This document shows positions 9,843 to 18,395 of a stretch of 64,000 nt of DNA, one piece after another; the first letter of the stretch is position 1; each line of letters begins with the position of its first letter. Source of the DNA: Pseudomonadota bacterium (GTDB lineage: Bacteria > Pseudomonadota > Alphaproteobacteria > Dongiales > Dongiaceae); NCBI GenBank assembly GCA_021792365.1, contig JAJYUT010000004.1, forward strand, positions 472,187 through 536,186, written 5' to 3'. The notes beneath the pieces were generated by a model. That model searched no databases and was not told where the DNA came from. It was given only the letters and a program-made list of their open reading frames with translations. Made by a program: the position numbers and the translations under genes.

Positions 9843-12800
9843 CTATTCGGCGGCGCGCCGGGTGCTGGGCGGACTGTTGAACCTGGCCAGAAGCTCATCG
9901 CGGCGCTTCTTCCCAGCTTCGACATTGGCTTCCTTGACGTGGCCGTAGCCGCGGATCTGCTCCGGCAGGGAGGCGAGCGCGACCGCCGTGGCGTGGTTCT
10001 CCGGCGAGAGGCTGGCGAGAACCTCCTCGATCAGGGTTTCGTATTCAGCGATCAAGCGACGCTCCAGCTTGCGGTCCGCCGACCGTCCGAACGGATCGAG
10101 CGCGGTGCCGCGCAGCCATTTCAGCCGCGCCAGGATACCGAAGGCGCGCATCATCCACGGCCCGAACTGCTTCTTCTTGATCCGGCCGGTCGCAGGATCG
10201 GGCTGCGACAGGGCCGGCGGCGCCAGATGGAAGCGCAGCGTGTAGTCGCCCTCGAACTGGGCTGCGATGCGCTCGCGGAACACCGGGTCCGCATGCAGCC
10301 GGGCGACCTCGTATTCATCCTTGTAGGCGAGCAGCTTCGCGTAGTTCTTGGCGACAGCGAGGGAGAGCGCCTGCGCGCCGGGCATGCTGGCGCGCTCGGC
10401 CGCGATCACCCGGTCGACCAGGTTGCGGTAGCGCGCTGCATAGGCGTCATTCTGATAGCGCGTCAGGTGGCCCATGCGATGCGCGATGATCTCGTCCAGC
10501 GTCTCGGGAATGCGGCGCGCCTCGATGCGGGTCCTGGCGGCGGCCTTTTCGACGCCGGCCAGGTCCAAGGCGGCGCGGCGGCCCCACAGGAAGGCCAGCT
10601 TGTTCTCCTTCTCGGCGGTGCGGTTGAGCTCGATCGCCCGCTCGATGGCGGCGGCCGACACGGGGATCAGGCCGCGCTGATAGGCAAGGCCCAGCATGAA
10701 AAGATTGGTGGCGATGGAATCGCCGACCAGCGCGGTGGCGAGCGCCGTCGCGTCCATGAACTCCGCCGCGCCCGGCCCGACCGCCGCCTCGATGGCGGAT
10801 CTCAGCGTCTGGCCCGGAAAGCGATAGTCGGGATCGCGGGTGAAATCGGCGGTGATGGTCTCGTGACTGTTGATGATCGCGCGGCTGTGGCCGAGGCGGC
10901 CTTTGGCGAGCGCGTCATAAGTGGCGGCGACCACGATGTCGCAGCCGAGCATCAGGTCGGCGTTGCCTGCGGCGACCCGCACGGCGTGGATCTCCTCCGG
11001 ACGGCCCGCAATGCGCACATGGGAGAAGACCGCGCCGCCTTTCTGGGCGAGGCCGGTCATGTCCATGATGGAGCAGCCCTTGCCCTCCAGGTGCGCGGCC
11101 ATGCCGAGCAGCGCGCCGATGGTGACGACGCCGGTGCCACCGATGCCGGTCACGAGGATATTGAAGGGGTCCTTCAACGCCGGCAGATCGGGCTCCGGCA
11201 GCACCTCGCCCACCGGCATGGTGGGTTGCGGCTTCTTCAGCTTGCCTCCTTCGATCGTCACGAAGCTGGGGCAGAAGCCGTTGAGGCAGGAATAGTCCTT
11301 GTTGCAGCTCGACTGGTCGATGGCGCGCTTGCGTCCCATCGCCGTTTCGAGCGGGATGACGGAGAGGCAGTTGCTGGCCTTCGAGCAATCGCCGCAGCCC
11401 TCGCAGACCTCCTCGTTGATGAAGACGCGCCTGGCGGGATCGGGCATCAGGCCGCGCTTGCGCCGGCGGCGCTTCTCCGCCGCGCAGGTCTGGTCGTAGA
11501 TGATGGTGCTGACGCCCTTGACCTCGCGCATCTCGCGCTGAATCGCTTCGAGCTCGTCGCGGTGATGAACCGTCACGCCGGCCGGCAGGGAAACGCCGTG
11601 ATACTTCTCCGGCTGCTCGGCGACGATGGTGATCTTTGTGAGCGCCTCGGCGGTCAGTTGCTGGGCGATCATCGGCACGCTCAGCGGCCCGTCCACCGGC
11701 TGCCCGCCGGTCATCGCCACCGCGTCGTTGAACAGGATCTTGTAGGTGATGTTGGCGCCGGAGGCGACGGCCGCGCGGATCGCCAGCAGGCCGGAATGGT
11801 AATAGGTGCCGTCGCCGAGATTCTGGAACACGTGCCCGGTCTTGGAGAACGGTGCCTGACCGATCCAGGTGGCGCCTTCGCCACCCATCTGGGTGAAGGT
11901 CTCGGTGCGCCGGTCCATCCAGTTCGCCATGATGTGGCAGCCGATGCCGGCGAGGGCGCGCGAGCCTTCCGGCACCCGCGTCGAGGTGTTGTGGGGGCAG
12001 CCGGAGCAGAAATAGGCGACGCGCCGGATGGCCGGTTTGTAGCCGGTCAGCGCCTTCTCCTTCGCCTCCAGGAACTTCAGGCGATCCTCGATCGCGGGGC
12101 TGGTGTGGAAGCGCGCGATGCGCTTTGCGATCACCCGCGCGATGCGCGCCGGGGTCAGCTCATCGGCGGAGGGCAGGATCCATTCGCCGGTCTCGTCGAA
12201 CTTGCCGACGACCTTGGGCCGCACGCTCTCCTTCCAGTTATAGAGCTGCTCCTTGAGCTGGTTCTCCATCAAGGCGCGCTTCTCTTCGACGACCAGAATC
12301 TCCTCCAGCCCTTCGGCGAAGCGGCGCATGCCTTCGCGCTCCAGTGGCCAGGTCATGCCGACCTTGTAGAGCGAGAGGCCGATGCGCCGCGCGTAGTCGT
12401 CGTCGATCCCGAGATCGTCCAGTGCCTGGCGCACGTCCATGTAGGTCTTGCCGCAGGTCACGATGCCGAAGCGCCGGTTCGGCCCGTCGATGATCACCTT
12501 GTTGAGCTTGTTCACCCGGCAGAAGGCGAGGGCGGCATAGAGCTTGTATTTGTGGAGCAGGTACTCCTGCTCGAGCGCCGCGACCGTGATGAACGGCGTG
12601 GAGGCCGGGCGGATGTTGAGGCCGTCCTGGGGCAGCTCGAAATCCTCCGGGATGCGGATGTCGATCCGCGACGGGTCGACATAGACCGAGGCGGATGAAT
12701 CGCAATTGTCCGCCACCACCTTCATCGCGATCCAGCAGCCGGAATAGCGGGAAGCGGCCCAGCCATAGAGGCCGTAATCGAGGAACTCCTGGATGTTGGC

Positions 12801-13346
12801 CGGATTGAGGACCGGAATGCCGTAATCCATGAAGGCATATTCGGTCTGGTGCGCCGTGGTCGAGGACTTGCAGGTGTGATCGTCGCCCGCGAGCACCAGG
12901 ACGCCGCCGTGTCTCGCGGTGCCGGAGAGATTGGCATGACGGAACACGTCGCCGCAGCGGTCGACGCCCGGCCCCTTGCCGTACCACATGCCGAAGACGC
13001 CGTCGTATTTGCTGTCGCCGAACAGGTCGAGCTGTTGCGTGCCCCAAAGCGCGGTGGCGGCGAGATCCTCGTTCACGCCCGGCTGGAACCTGATGTGGTG
13101 CTCATCGAGATGCTTGCGGGCGGCCATCATCGCCTGGTCGAGCCCGCCGAGCGGCGAGCCGCGATAGCCGGTGACATAGCCGGCCGTGTTCAGGCCGGCG
13201 GCCATGTCGCGCTGGCGCTGCATGATGGTGAGGCGCGTCAGCGCCTGCATCCCGTTCAGGTAAACCCGGCCCTCTGTTGCCTTGTACTTGTCGTCCAGGG
13301 TCACGGACGCCAAGCGCGCTGTCTGCGCCAATGCTGCTTCTCCCAT
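9843..13346 (-). CDS. Indolepyruvate:ferredoxin oxidoreductase, fused alpha/beta type
   Basis: 1167 residues, the length of the single-chain alphaproteobacterial/betaproteobacterial form. Order: N-terminal pyrimidine-binding region, TPP-binding region, a ferredoxin-like cysteine cluster (EEVCEGCGDCSKASNC and a following SSC...C set, about residues 645-690), the gamma domain beginning near NILVTGIGGTGVVTIG, and a DUF6537-type C-terminus. It oxidatively decarboxylates aryl-pyruvates (from aromatic amino acids) to aryl-acetyl-CoA with ferredoxin reduction. It stands alone; the divergent region to its 5' side carries a repeated palindromic element. Confidence 0.9.
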   Translation of the reverse strand: MGEAALAQTARLASVTLDDKYKATEGRVYLNGMQALTRLTIMQRQRDMAAGLNTAGYVTGYRGSPLGGLDQAMMAARKHLDEHHIRFQPGVNEDLAATALWGTQQLDLFGDSKYDGVFGMWYGKGPGVDRCGDVFRHANLSGTARHGGVLVLAGDDHTCKSSTTAHQTEYAFMDYGIPVLNPANIQEFLDYGLYGWAASRYSGCWIAMKVVADNCDSSASVYVDPSRIDIRIPEDFELPQDGLNIRPASTPFITVAALEQEYLLHKYKLYAALAFCRVNKLNKVIIDGPNRRFGIVTCGKTYMDVRQALDDLGIDDDYARRIGLSLYKVGMTWPLEREGMRRFAEGLEEILVVEEKRALMENQLKEQLYNWKESVRPKVVGKFDETGEWILPSADELTPARIARVIAKRIARFHTSPAIEDRLKFLEAKEKALTGYKPAIRRVAYFCSGCPHNTSTRVPEGSRALAGIGCHIMANWMDRRTETFTQMGGEGATWIGQAPFSKTGHVFQNLGDGTYYHSGLLAIRAAVASGANITYKILFNDAVAMTGGQPVDGPLSVPMIAQQLTAEALTKITIVAEQPEKYHGVSLPAGVTVHHRDELEAIQREMREVKGVSTIIYDQTCAAEKRRRRKRGLMPDPARRVFINEEVCEGCGDCSKASNCLSVIPLETAMGRKRAIDQSSCNKDYSCLNGFCPSFVTIEGGKLKKPQPTMPVGEVLPEPDLPALKDPFNILVTGIGGTGVVTIGALLGMAAHLEGKGCSIMDMTGLAQKGGAVFSHVRIAGRPEEIHAVRVAAGNADLMLGCDIVVAATYDALAKGRLGHSRAIINSHETITADFTRDPDYRFPGQTLRSAIEAAVGPGAAEFMDATALATALVGDSIATNLFMLGLAYQRGLIPVSAAAIERAIELNRTAEKENKLAFLWGRRAALDLAGVEKAAARTRIEARRIPETLDEIIAHRMGHLTRYQNDAYAARYRNLVDRVIAAERASMPGAQALSLAVAKNYAKLLAYKDEYEVARLHADPVFRERIAAQFEGDYTLRFHLAPPALSQPDPATGRIKKKQFGPWMMRAFGILARLKWLRGTALDPFGRSADRKLERRLIAEYETLIEEVLASLSPENHATAVALASLPEQIRGYGHVKEANVEAGKKRRDELLARFNSPPSTRRAAE

Positions 13347-13425
13347 TGCGGCCCATCTCGCCGGTTTTCCGGCTCTTCCGCAGCCCGTTGCTATTGAAAA
13401 TGGGCCGGTTTCACGGCCTTGTCCA

Positions 13426-13539
13426 GGGTTCGCGAATCGAGTTCGATTAGGTCGTTCTGGCGAGGTAAGGTAACGTTTGATTTCGTCTCGAAGGATGGTA
13501 GCGCAAGGAGCGTTCCTGTTGGCGGTGGGTTCGCGAATC
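13426..13539. repeat. Two 13-bp direct repeats with palindromic core, upstream of the oxidoreductase gene
   Basis: GGGTTCGCGAATC occurs at 13426-13438 and again at 13527-13539, 101 bp apart. Each copy contains the 8-bp palindrome TTCGCGAA. They lie 80 and 181 bp upstream of the leftward oxidoreductase start and before the rightward frameshifted gene, a suitable place for a regulator to bind two sites. No cognate regulator can be named. Confidence 0.45.
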
Positions 13540-13584
13540 TTGACATTGAACCGGCGAGGTTCGGAAATCGACGAATAGCAGCAG

Positions 13585-14228
13585 TTGGACGGTGCCTTGG
13601 CATTGTTGGGGATCAGTCAGCTGGCCGAAGAGCTTCGCCTGCCTTTCCGCATCCTGCCCAGTGGCAACACGGGCCTGGAAAGACGCATCATCCTGATCGT
13701 CTGCGCTTTCCTGAGTTGCGCAGGCTGGGTGTTTGCGGCGTCTCTGCACCGGCCTGTGGCGGTGCCTGAGCTTGTCAACGTCTCACTGATCTTCGGTCTA
13801 GTGCTGGTCGTCTTTGGCTATCTGCTGATCTGGCGGCATCAACGGCACTTTGGTTCGCAGGGCCAGTATTGGCTGGTAGTCGAGCGCTACACGCTGACCA
13901 TCGTCAATCCGGATGAACAGCAGAGCGCCGAGTGGCGCAACCTGACGCGCTTCGTGGTGAAGAAGATGTCCGCTCATCGATCGATTACGAGAAGCACATC
14001 AAGCAATGCGTCACGGTCTACGTGGCTGCAATTGACACCGGGCCGGGAGGCGGCCCGATCAAGATTGTCGCGGATGACTTCGCCGCGAAGCTGCCAGGCA
14101 ATCGCATGGAGCGAGCACAGAAGTTCTGCGGAATCCTGAATGACATCCGGCGGTGGGCTATGGATTCCACGGAGACCAGCGCGTTGTCGCGGCGTACAGT
14201 GAGCGGCCTTGCGCTGGCGTCCACATGA
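13585..14228 (+). pseudogene. Small membrane protein gene broken by a frameshift
   Basis: The first frame (TTG at 13585) encodes about 130 credible residues: two hydrophobic helices (IILIVCAFLSCAGWVF and VNVSLIFGLVLVVFGYLL), then a soluble part to FVVKKM near 13970. Beyond this the same frame turns into Arg/Ser-rich nonsense to 14139, while the frame one base back carries sensible sequence (SIDYEKHIKQCVTVYVAAID ... NRMERAQKFCGILNDIRRW) to 14228. This is what a one-base deletion near 13965-13985 would give. I do not recognise the family. A sequencing error is also possible. Confidence 0.6.
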
Positions 14229-14243
14229 GACATCGAATCGGCT

Positions 14244-15320
14244 CTATCCGTTGACCGCAAATCTGACGGCATGCACCGGCGGCAGGTGGTGCGTCACGGC
14301 GTGCCAGTGGTCGCCCTGGTCTTCGGTGACGTAGAGGTTGCCGGTGGTGGAGCCGAAGGCGAGGGTGTCGCCAGTCTCGGCGATATCGAGGGCGTGGCGC
14401 AGGATGAGGTCGTAGCCGAAGCCGGTGGGCAGGCCGTTCGACAGGCTCTCGAAGGTCTTGCCGCCGTCGCGGGTGCGGGCCGCGACGAACTTGCCGTCCT
14501 GCGGCACGCGGAGCTCGTCCTTGATCGCGGGGACGAACCATGCCCTCGCGGGATCGCTCGGATGGACCGCGACGCCGAAGCCGAAACGCGGCCCGGCGAA
14601 CTGCCAGGTCTCCAGATCGTTGGTGCTGTAGAAGATGCCGTTGTGGTGCTGGCACCAGAAGTGATCCGGCTTGTTCCGGCACTGCACGATGCGGTGCGGG
14701 TCCTGGATCGCCGGATCCTCACGCCGGTCGGGCGGCATGTATTCGGCGAACAGCCCCCTGGAGCGGCAGGCCCAGGTGGCGCCGGCATCCTCGCTGCGCC
14801 ACACCCCGCCGCAGGAGATCGCGATGACTATGCGGCTGGACTTGCGCGGGTCGACGCAGATCGTATGCAGCGCCGTGTCGTCCGTGCCGCCGCCGAACCA
14901 CTTGGCGCGGTCCGGCAGGTTCCACAGGCCTTCGACCAATTGCCACGCGCCGTCGCCATTCCGGTCGTTACGGAACAGCGCGGCGGGCAATGAGCCGGCC
15001 CAGACCAGCCCAGGCTGGTCGGCGCCGCCGGCTTCCAGCGCCCAGATCTGGTTGAGGCTCGGCGCGTCCTTGTCATCGGATTTCGGCAGCGTGGGCATGG
15101 CGAGCTCGTCCCAGGTTGCACCCTGGTTGGTGGAGCGGTGCAGCTTGGCACCGAAATGGCCGAGATTGAGCGCGGCGTACCAGTTGCCGCTGCGCGGATC
15201 GGCGAGGAACGCCGTGACCGGCTGGCCGAGGAACGCCACATAGGTCTGCTGCCATTTGCCGCCGATGCGCTGGAAACGGAACAGGCCCTTGCGCGTCGAG
15301 ACGAACAGATCCTGCGTCAT
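14244..15320 (-). CDS. BNR/sialidase-like repeat protein (WD40/YVTN/BNR-type beta propeller)
   Basis: 358 residues beginning MTQDLFVSTRKGLF. Several Asp-box-like repeats can be seen (SxDxGxTW forms: STNQGATWDE, SEDAGATWAC, TRDGGKTFES, TEDQGDHWHA), which marks a beta-propeller of the exo-alpha-sialidase/BNR group. There is no signal peptide, so it is cytoplasmic, and catalytic sialidase residues are not evident; glycosidase annotations would be unsafe. It begins 19 nt after a MoaD/ThiS-like gene and is clearly co-transcribed with it. Its function is unknown. Confidence 0.8.
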   Translation of the reverse strand: MTQDLFVSTRKGLFRFQRIGGKWQQTYVAFLGQPVTAFLADPRSGNWYAALNLGHFGAKLHRSTNQGATWDELAMPTLPKSDDKDAPSLNQIWALEAGGADQPGLVWAGSLPAALFRNDRNGDGAWQLVEGLWNLPDRAKWFGGGTDDTALHTICVDPRKSSRIVIAISCGGVWRSEDAGATWACRSRGLFAEYMPPDRREDPAIQDPHRIVQCRNKPDHFWCQHHNGIFYSTNDLETWQFAGPRFGFGVAVHPSDPARAWFVPAIKDELRVPQDGKFVAARTRDGGKTFESLSNGLPTGFGYDLILRHALDIAETGDTLAFGSTTGNLYVTEDQGDHWHAVTHHLPPVHAVRFAVNG

Positions 15321-15339
15321 ATCGATCAGCCCCCTTTGG

Positions 15340-15609
15340 TCATCCGCCTGACAATGCCTGCATGACATAGATCTCGGAATTCGGTGCGACCCGCCGGCCG
15401 AGATCCTTCTTGTCGAGCAGCAATTCGCCGTCGATGAAGACCGCCACGTGCCGGCGCAGCCGCCCCTGGTCGTCGAGAATGTAGGACCGCACCCTGGGCG
15501 CGGTCGCGAAATAGGCGTCCAGCGCCCCGCCCAGCGTGGCCGCATCGACCGGCATCGGCCCCGCCGGCGCCACGTGGCGCAGATGGGAGGTTACATGGAT
15601 TGTCGGCAC
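15340..15609 (-). CDS. MoaD/ThiS family ubiquitin-like sulfur-carrier-like protein
   Basis: 89 residues from a GTG at 15609 that follows a GGAGAAG site; a longer open frame upstream has no family match. The beta-grasp pattern is visible: VPTIHVTSHLR, a helix with GGALDAYF, RSYILDDQGRLRRHVAVFID, and a C-terminal NSEIYVMQALSGG. The terminal Gly-Gly is the feature adenylated and thiocarboxylated in MoaD/ThiS proteins. Next to it are neither moaE nor thi genes; its partner is a BNR propeller protein, so molybdopterin or thiamine roles are not supported. Confidence 0.8.
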   Translation of the reverse strand: MPTIHVTSHLRHVAPAGPMPVDAATLGGALDAYFATAPRVRSYILDDQGRLRRHVAVFIDGELLLDKKDLGRRVAPNSEIYVMQALSGG

Positions 15610-15667
15610 CAGGCTTCTCCCCAGCCTTCCGAGGCTGAGAAAGCTATCCCAGGGAACTGTCCACATT

Positions 15668-15701
15668 CAATCGCCGAAGGCTGGCAATCGCCGAAGGCTG
15701 G
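15668..15701. repeat. Perfect 17-bp tandem duplication
   Basis: CAATCGCCGAAGGCTGG is present twice in direct succession (15668-15684 and 15685-15701), in the divergent spacer between the MoaD-like gene and the PhyH gene. It may be a duplicated binding site or a neutral slippage event. Confidence 0.7.
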
Positions 15702-15795
15702 GCATTAGAGGGGCGCCGATGCCCTTGCGACTCAGCGTCAATCCGTGTCGAATCCGCGGCACCATGCCGGGTGCGGCAGCCACAGACTGAGAGCC

Positions 15796-16638
15796 ATGAA
15801 CCAAGCCAGCCCACTGACCGAGGAACACAAGCGCCGGTTCGAGGCGGACGGGTTCCTGATCCTCGAGAAGTTTATCGACTCCGAGACCGTGGAACGGCTG
15901 CGCGCGCGCTTCGAGCCGCTGTTCAAGGGCGAGTTCGAGACCGGCCTCTACCCCGACGAATGGAACTGGCAAGAGGGGCGGGACAGGCCCGACCGCACCC
16001 GCCAGATCTGCAACGCCTGGAAGTCCGACCGCGCCGTCGCGAGCGTGGTCCTGAGCGCGAAAGTCGGGCGCTGCGTGGCGGAGCTGAGCGGCTGGGATGG
16101 AGCGCGTATCTGCCAGGACAACGTGATCTGGAAGCCGGCGGGGGCGAAGGCGCTCGGTTATCACCAGGATGATTCCTACGCCAAGTGGTTCACGCCCCCG
16201 CACATGGCGACCTGCTGGATCGCACTGGACGACACCAGCGCGGCGGGCGGCACCATCGAATATGCGCGCGGGTCGCACAAATGGGGCATCTCCCCGCCGA
16301 TCGAGAAGTTCCACGCGCCGGAGGACTACCAGAAGGAGTTCCGCGCCGCAGCGGAGCGCGCCGGCGTGACGGCCGATATCGTGCCGATCGAGGTGCCGGC
16401 CGGCGGCTGCGCCTTCCATCACGGCGCCACCTGGCACGGGTCGGACATGAACCGCGCCAGCCGGCCGCGCCGTTCGGTGGTGGCGCACTGCATCGCCTCG
16501 GATGCGCAGTTCCATCCGACCAACGTCAGCTACATCTATAACCGCTACAAGCGCCACGGCGACCTCTCGATGGATGAGAGCTTCTTCCCCATCCTGTGGC
16601 GCAGGGACGGCTACCGGACGGCGTGGCTGGATCGCTAG
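15796..16638 (+). CDS. Phytanoyl-CoA dioxygenase (PhyH) family protein
   Basis: 280 residues of the Fe(II)/2-oxoglutarate dioxygenase double-stranded beta-helix type. The metal motif HxD is at residues 123-125 (GYHQDDSY), the distal His at 214 (TWHGSD), and an Arg-containing segment (RPRRS) follows for 2-oxoglutarate binding. PhyH proteins hydroxylate fatty acyl-CoAs or diverse small molecules; the substrate is not visible. ATG 15796 has a weak GAG site and matches family N-termini. It is followed by an unrelated-size adenylating enzyme on the same strand. Confidence 0.85.
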   Translation: MNQASPLTEEHKRRFEADGFLILEKFIDSETVERLRARFEPLFKGEFETGLYPDEWNWQEGRDRPDRTRQICNAWKSDRAVASVVLSAKVGRCVAELSGWDGARICQDNVIWKPAGAKALGYHQDDSYAKWFTPPHMATCWIALDDTSAAGGTIEYARGSHKWGISPPIEKFHAPEDYQKEFRAAAERAGVTADIVPIEVPAGGCAFHHGATWHGSDMNRASRPRRSVVAHCIASDAQFHPTNVSYIYNRYKRHGDLSMDESFFPILWRRDGYRTAWLDR

Positions 16639-16753
16639 ATCCGCATGACATATCGGGAATCGGCCACGAATCAGTGGATGCAATGCCGTTGCCGTTGCAA
16701 CCTTCCGGTCCCATCTGTCGTAATTGAGTAGGTTCCATTGTCAGGTCAGGATC

Positions 16754-18250
16754 ATGGCGCGTGACCCGCGTTCCGCATTCGACCGTTTCCTGAATACCGG
16801 CCTGGACGATCTGCTGGCGCCCGGCGAGACCGGCGACGGCCTGGCCGAGGTGCTGGCTCTGCTGCGCCGAGCCGCCGATCGTGTGCCGGCCTATGGCGAG
16901 ATGCTGAAGGGGGCCGGCATCAATCCGGCCGACATCCACGACGCGGCCGACTTCGCCAGGCTGCCGCTCCTCAACAAGGAAAACTATGTCCGCCGGTTCC
17001 CCCTGGAAGCATCGGTGGAAGGCGGCGATCTCGCGGCGTGCGATTTCTTTGCCGTGTCTTCGGGCTCGACGGGAGAGCCGACGCTGTGGCCGCGCGGGCT
17101 TCATCACGAGCTTCCGGTCGCGGTGCGGTTCGAGCAGGTGCTGCGTGACAATTTCCGCGCCCATGAGCGGCGCACGCTGGCGGTGGTGTGCTTCGCGCTT
17201 GGCTCCTGGGTCGGTGGCATGTACACCACCTCGTGCCTGCGCTGGATCGCGGCGAAGAACTACCCGCTGCTGATCGTGACGCCCGGCAACAAGATCGACG
17301 AGATCCTGCGCGTGGTGAAGCGCCTCGCGCCGGATTTCGAGCAGACGGTCCTGTTCGGCTATCCGCCGTTTCTCAAGGAAGTCGTCGATGCGGGCCGCAG
17401 CGAGAAGATCGCGTGGGGCAAGTTCAATGTGCGCCTGGTCACCGCGGGCGAAGTCTTCAGCGAGACCTGGCGCGACTTGGTGCTCGAGCGGCTGGAGCAG
17501 GATGAGGGGCTCAACAGCATCGCGTCGGTCTATGGCACGGCCGATGCCGGCGTCCTCGGCAACGAGACGCCGTTCTCGGTGGCGATCCGCCGTTTCCTCA
17601 GCGAGAGGCCGGAGGCAGCCAAGGCCATGTTCGGCGAGGAGCGGCTGCCGACGCTCTGCCAATACGATCCCACATCGCGCTATTTCGAGGTGGTCGAGGG
17701 CGGGACGCTCGCCTTCAGCGGCGACAATGGCGCGCCGCTGATCCGCTATCACATTGCCGACCAGGGAGGCATCTACAGCTTCGAAGCGATGCGCGCCAGG
17801 CTCGCGGAGTTCCAGTTCGATCCGGAGACCGCCTTGATGCAGGCCGGGCTCGGCCGCGCGCGCCGGCTGCCTTTCGTCTACGTGTTCGGGCGGGCCAATT
17901 TCACCGTGTCGTTCTTCGGAGCGAACATCTTCCCGGAGACCATCAGTCTCGCGCTCGAGAAGCCGAGCCTCAGCCGCTGGACGACCGGCAAGTTCGTGAT
18001 GGAGGTGAAGGAGGGCCTGGCCGAGCGGCCGCGCTTCACCGTCGCGATCGAGCTGGCCGACAAGGAAGCCGCCGATCCCACCCGCATCGAGCTGGCCGAG
18101 CGCGAGATTCTTGACACGCTGCTCGCGCATAACAGCGAATACGCGAACTACGTGTCGAAAGAGGATCAGCAGCCGATAGTGTCGCTGTGGTCGAAGGGGC
18201 ACCCGGACTATTTCCCCGTCGGCGTTAAGCATCGCTACAGCAGGCGCTGA
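16754..18250 (+). CDS. AMP-dependent ligase, phenylacetate-CoA ligase (PaaK/CapK)-like
   Basis: 498 residues. The ATP-binding loop SSGSTGEPT (about residues 101-109) followed by conserved segments (TAGEVFSETWRD, VYGTADAG, GDNGAPLIRYHIAD) is the PaaK/CapK signature within the ANL superfamily. Such proteins activate aryl or other carboxylic acids as adenylates and usually transfer them to CoA. The ATG at 16754 is chosen over an upstream TTG. It is 115 nt downstream of the PhyH gene in the same direction; a shared pathway is possible but unproven. Confidence 0.75.
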   Translation: MARDPRSAFDRFLNTGLDDLLAPGETGDGLAEVLALLRRAADRVPAYGEMLKGAGINPADIHDAADFARLPLLNKENYVRRFPLEASVEGGDLAACDFFAVSSGSTGEPTLWPRGLHHELPVAVRFEQVLRDNFRAHERRTLAVVCFALGSWVGGMYTTSCLRWIAAKNYPLLIVTPGNKIDEILRVVKRLAPDFEQTVLFGYPPFLKEVVDAGRSEKIAWGKFNVRLVTAGEVFSETWRDLVLERLEQDEGLNSIASVYGTADAGVLGNETPFSVAIRRFLSERPEAAKAMFGEERLPTLCQYDPTSRYFEVVEGGTLAFSGDNGAPLIRYHIADQGGIYSFEAMRARLAEFQFDPETALMQAGLGRARRLPFVYVFGRANFTVSFFGANIFPETISLALEKPSLSRWTTGKFVMEVKEGLAERPRFTVAIELADKEAADPTRIELAEREILDTLLAHNSEYANYVSKEDQQPIVSLWSKGHPDYFPVGVKHRYSRR

Positions 18251-18395
18251 CGTAGCTGGGCGCTGAAACATACTCTGTGTCACCCGGGCCTTGAGCCGAG
18301 GCCTATGCGGTCTCGATACATGCGCCAGTGCGGCCACGGGTCCAGCTCGTGCCGCGCTTGGCCGGGATGGCAGCGCGAGAGGTTGCGTGAGGCGC

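Noticed and set aside
9831..12698. A 955-codon plus-strand open frame
   Set aside because: It is exactly antisense to the indolepyruvate oxidoreductase, is rich in His/Arg/Ala from GC-skewed codons, and shows no family motif.
14244..15320. Calling the BNR protein an exo-alpha-sialidase
   Set aside because: Asp-box repeats mark the propeller fold only; no signal peptide and no recognisable sialidase arginine triad.
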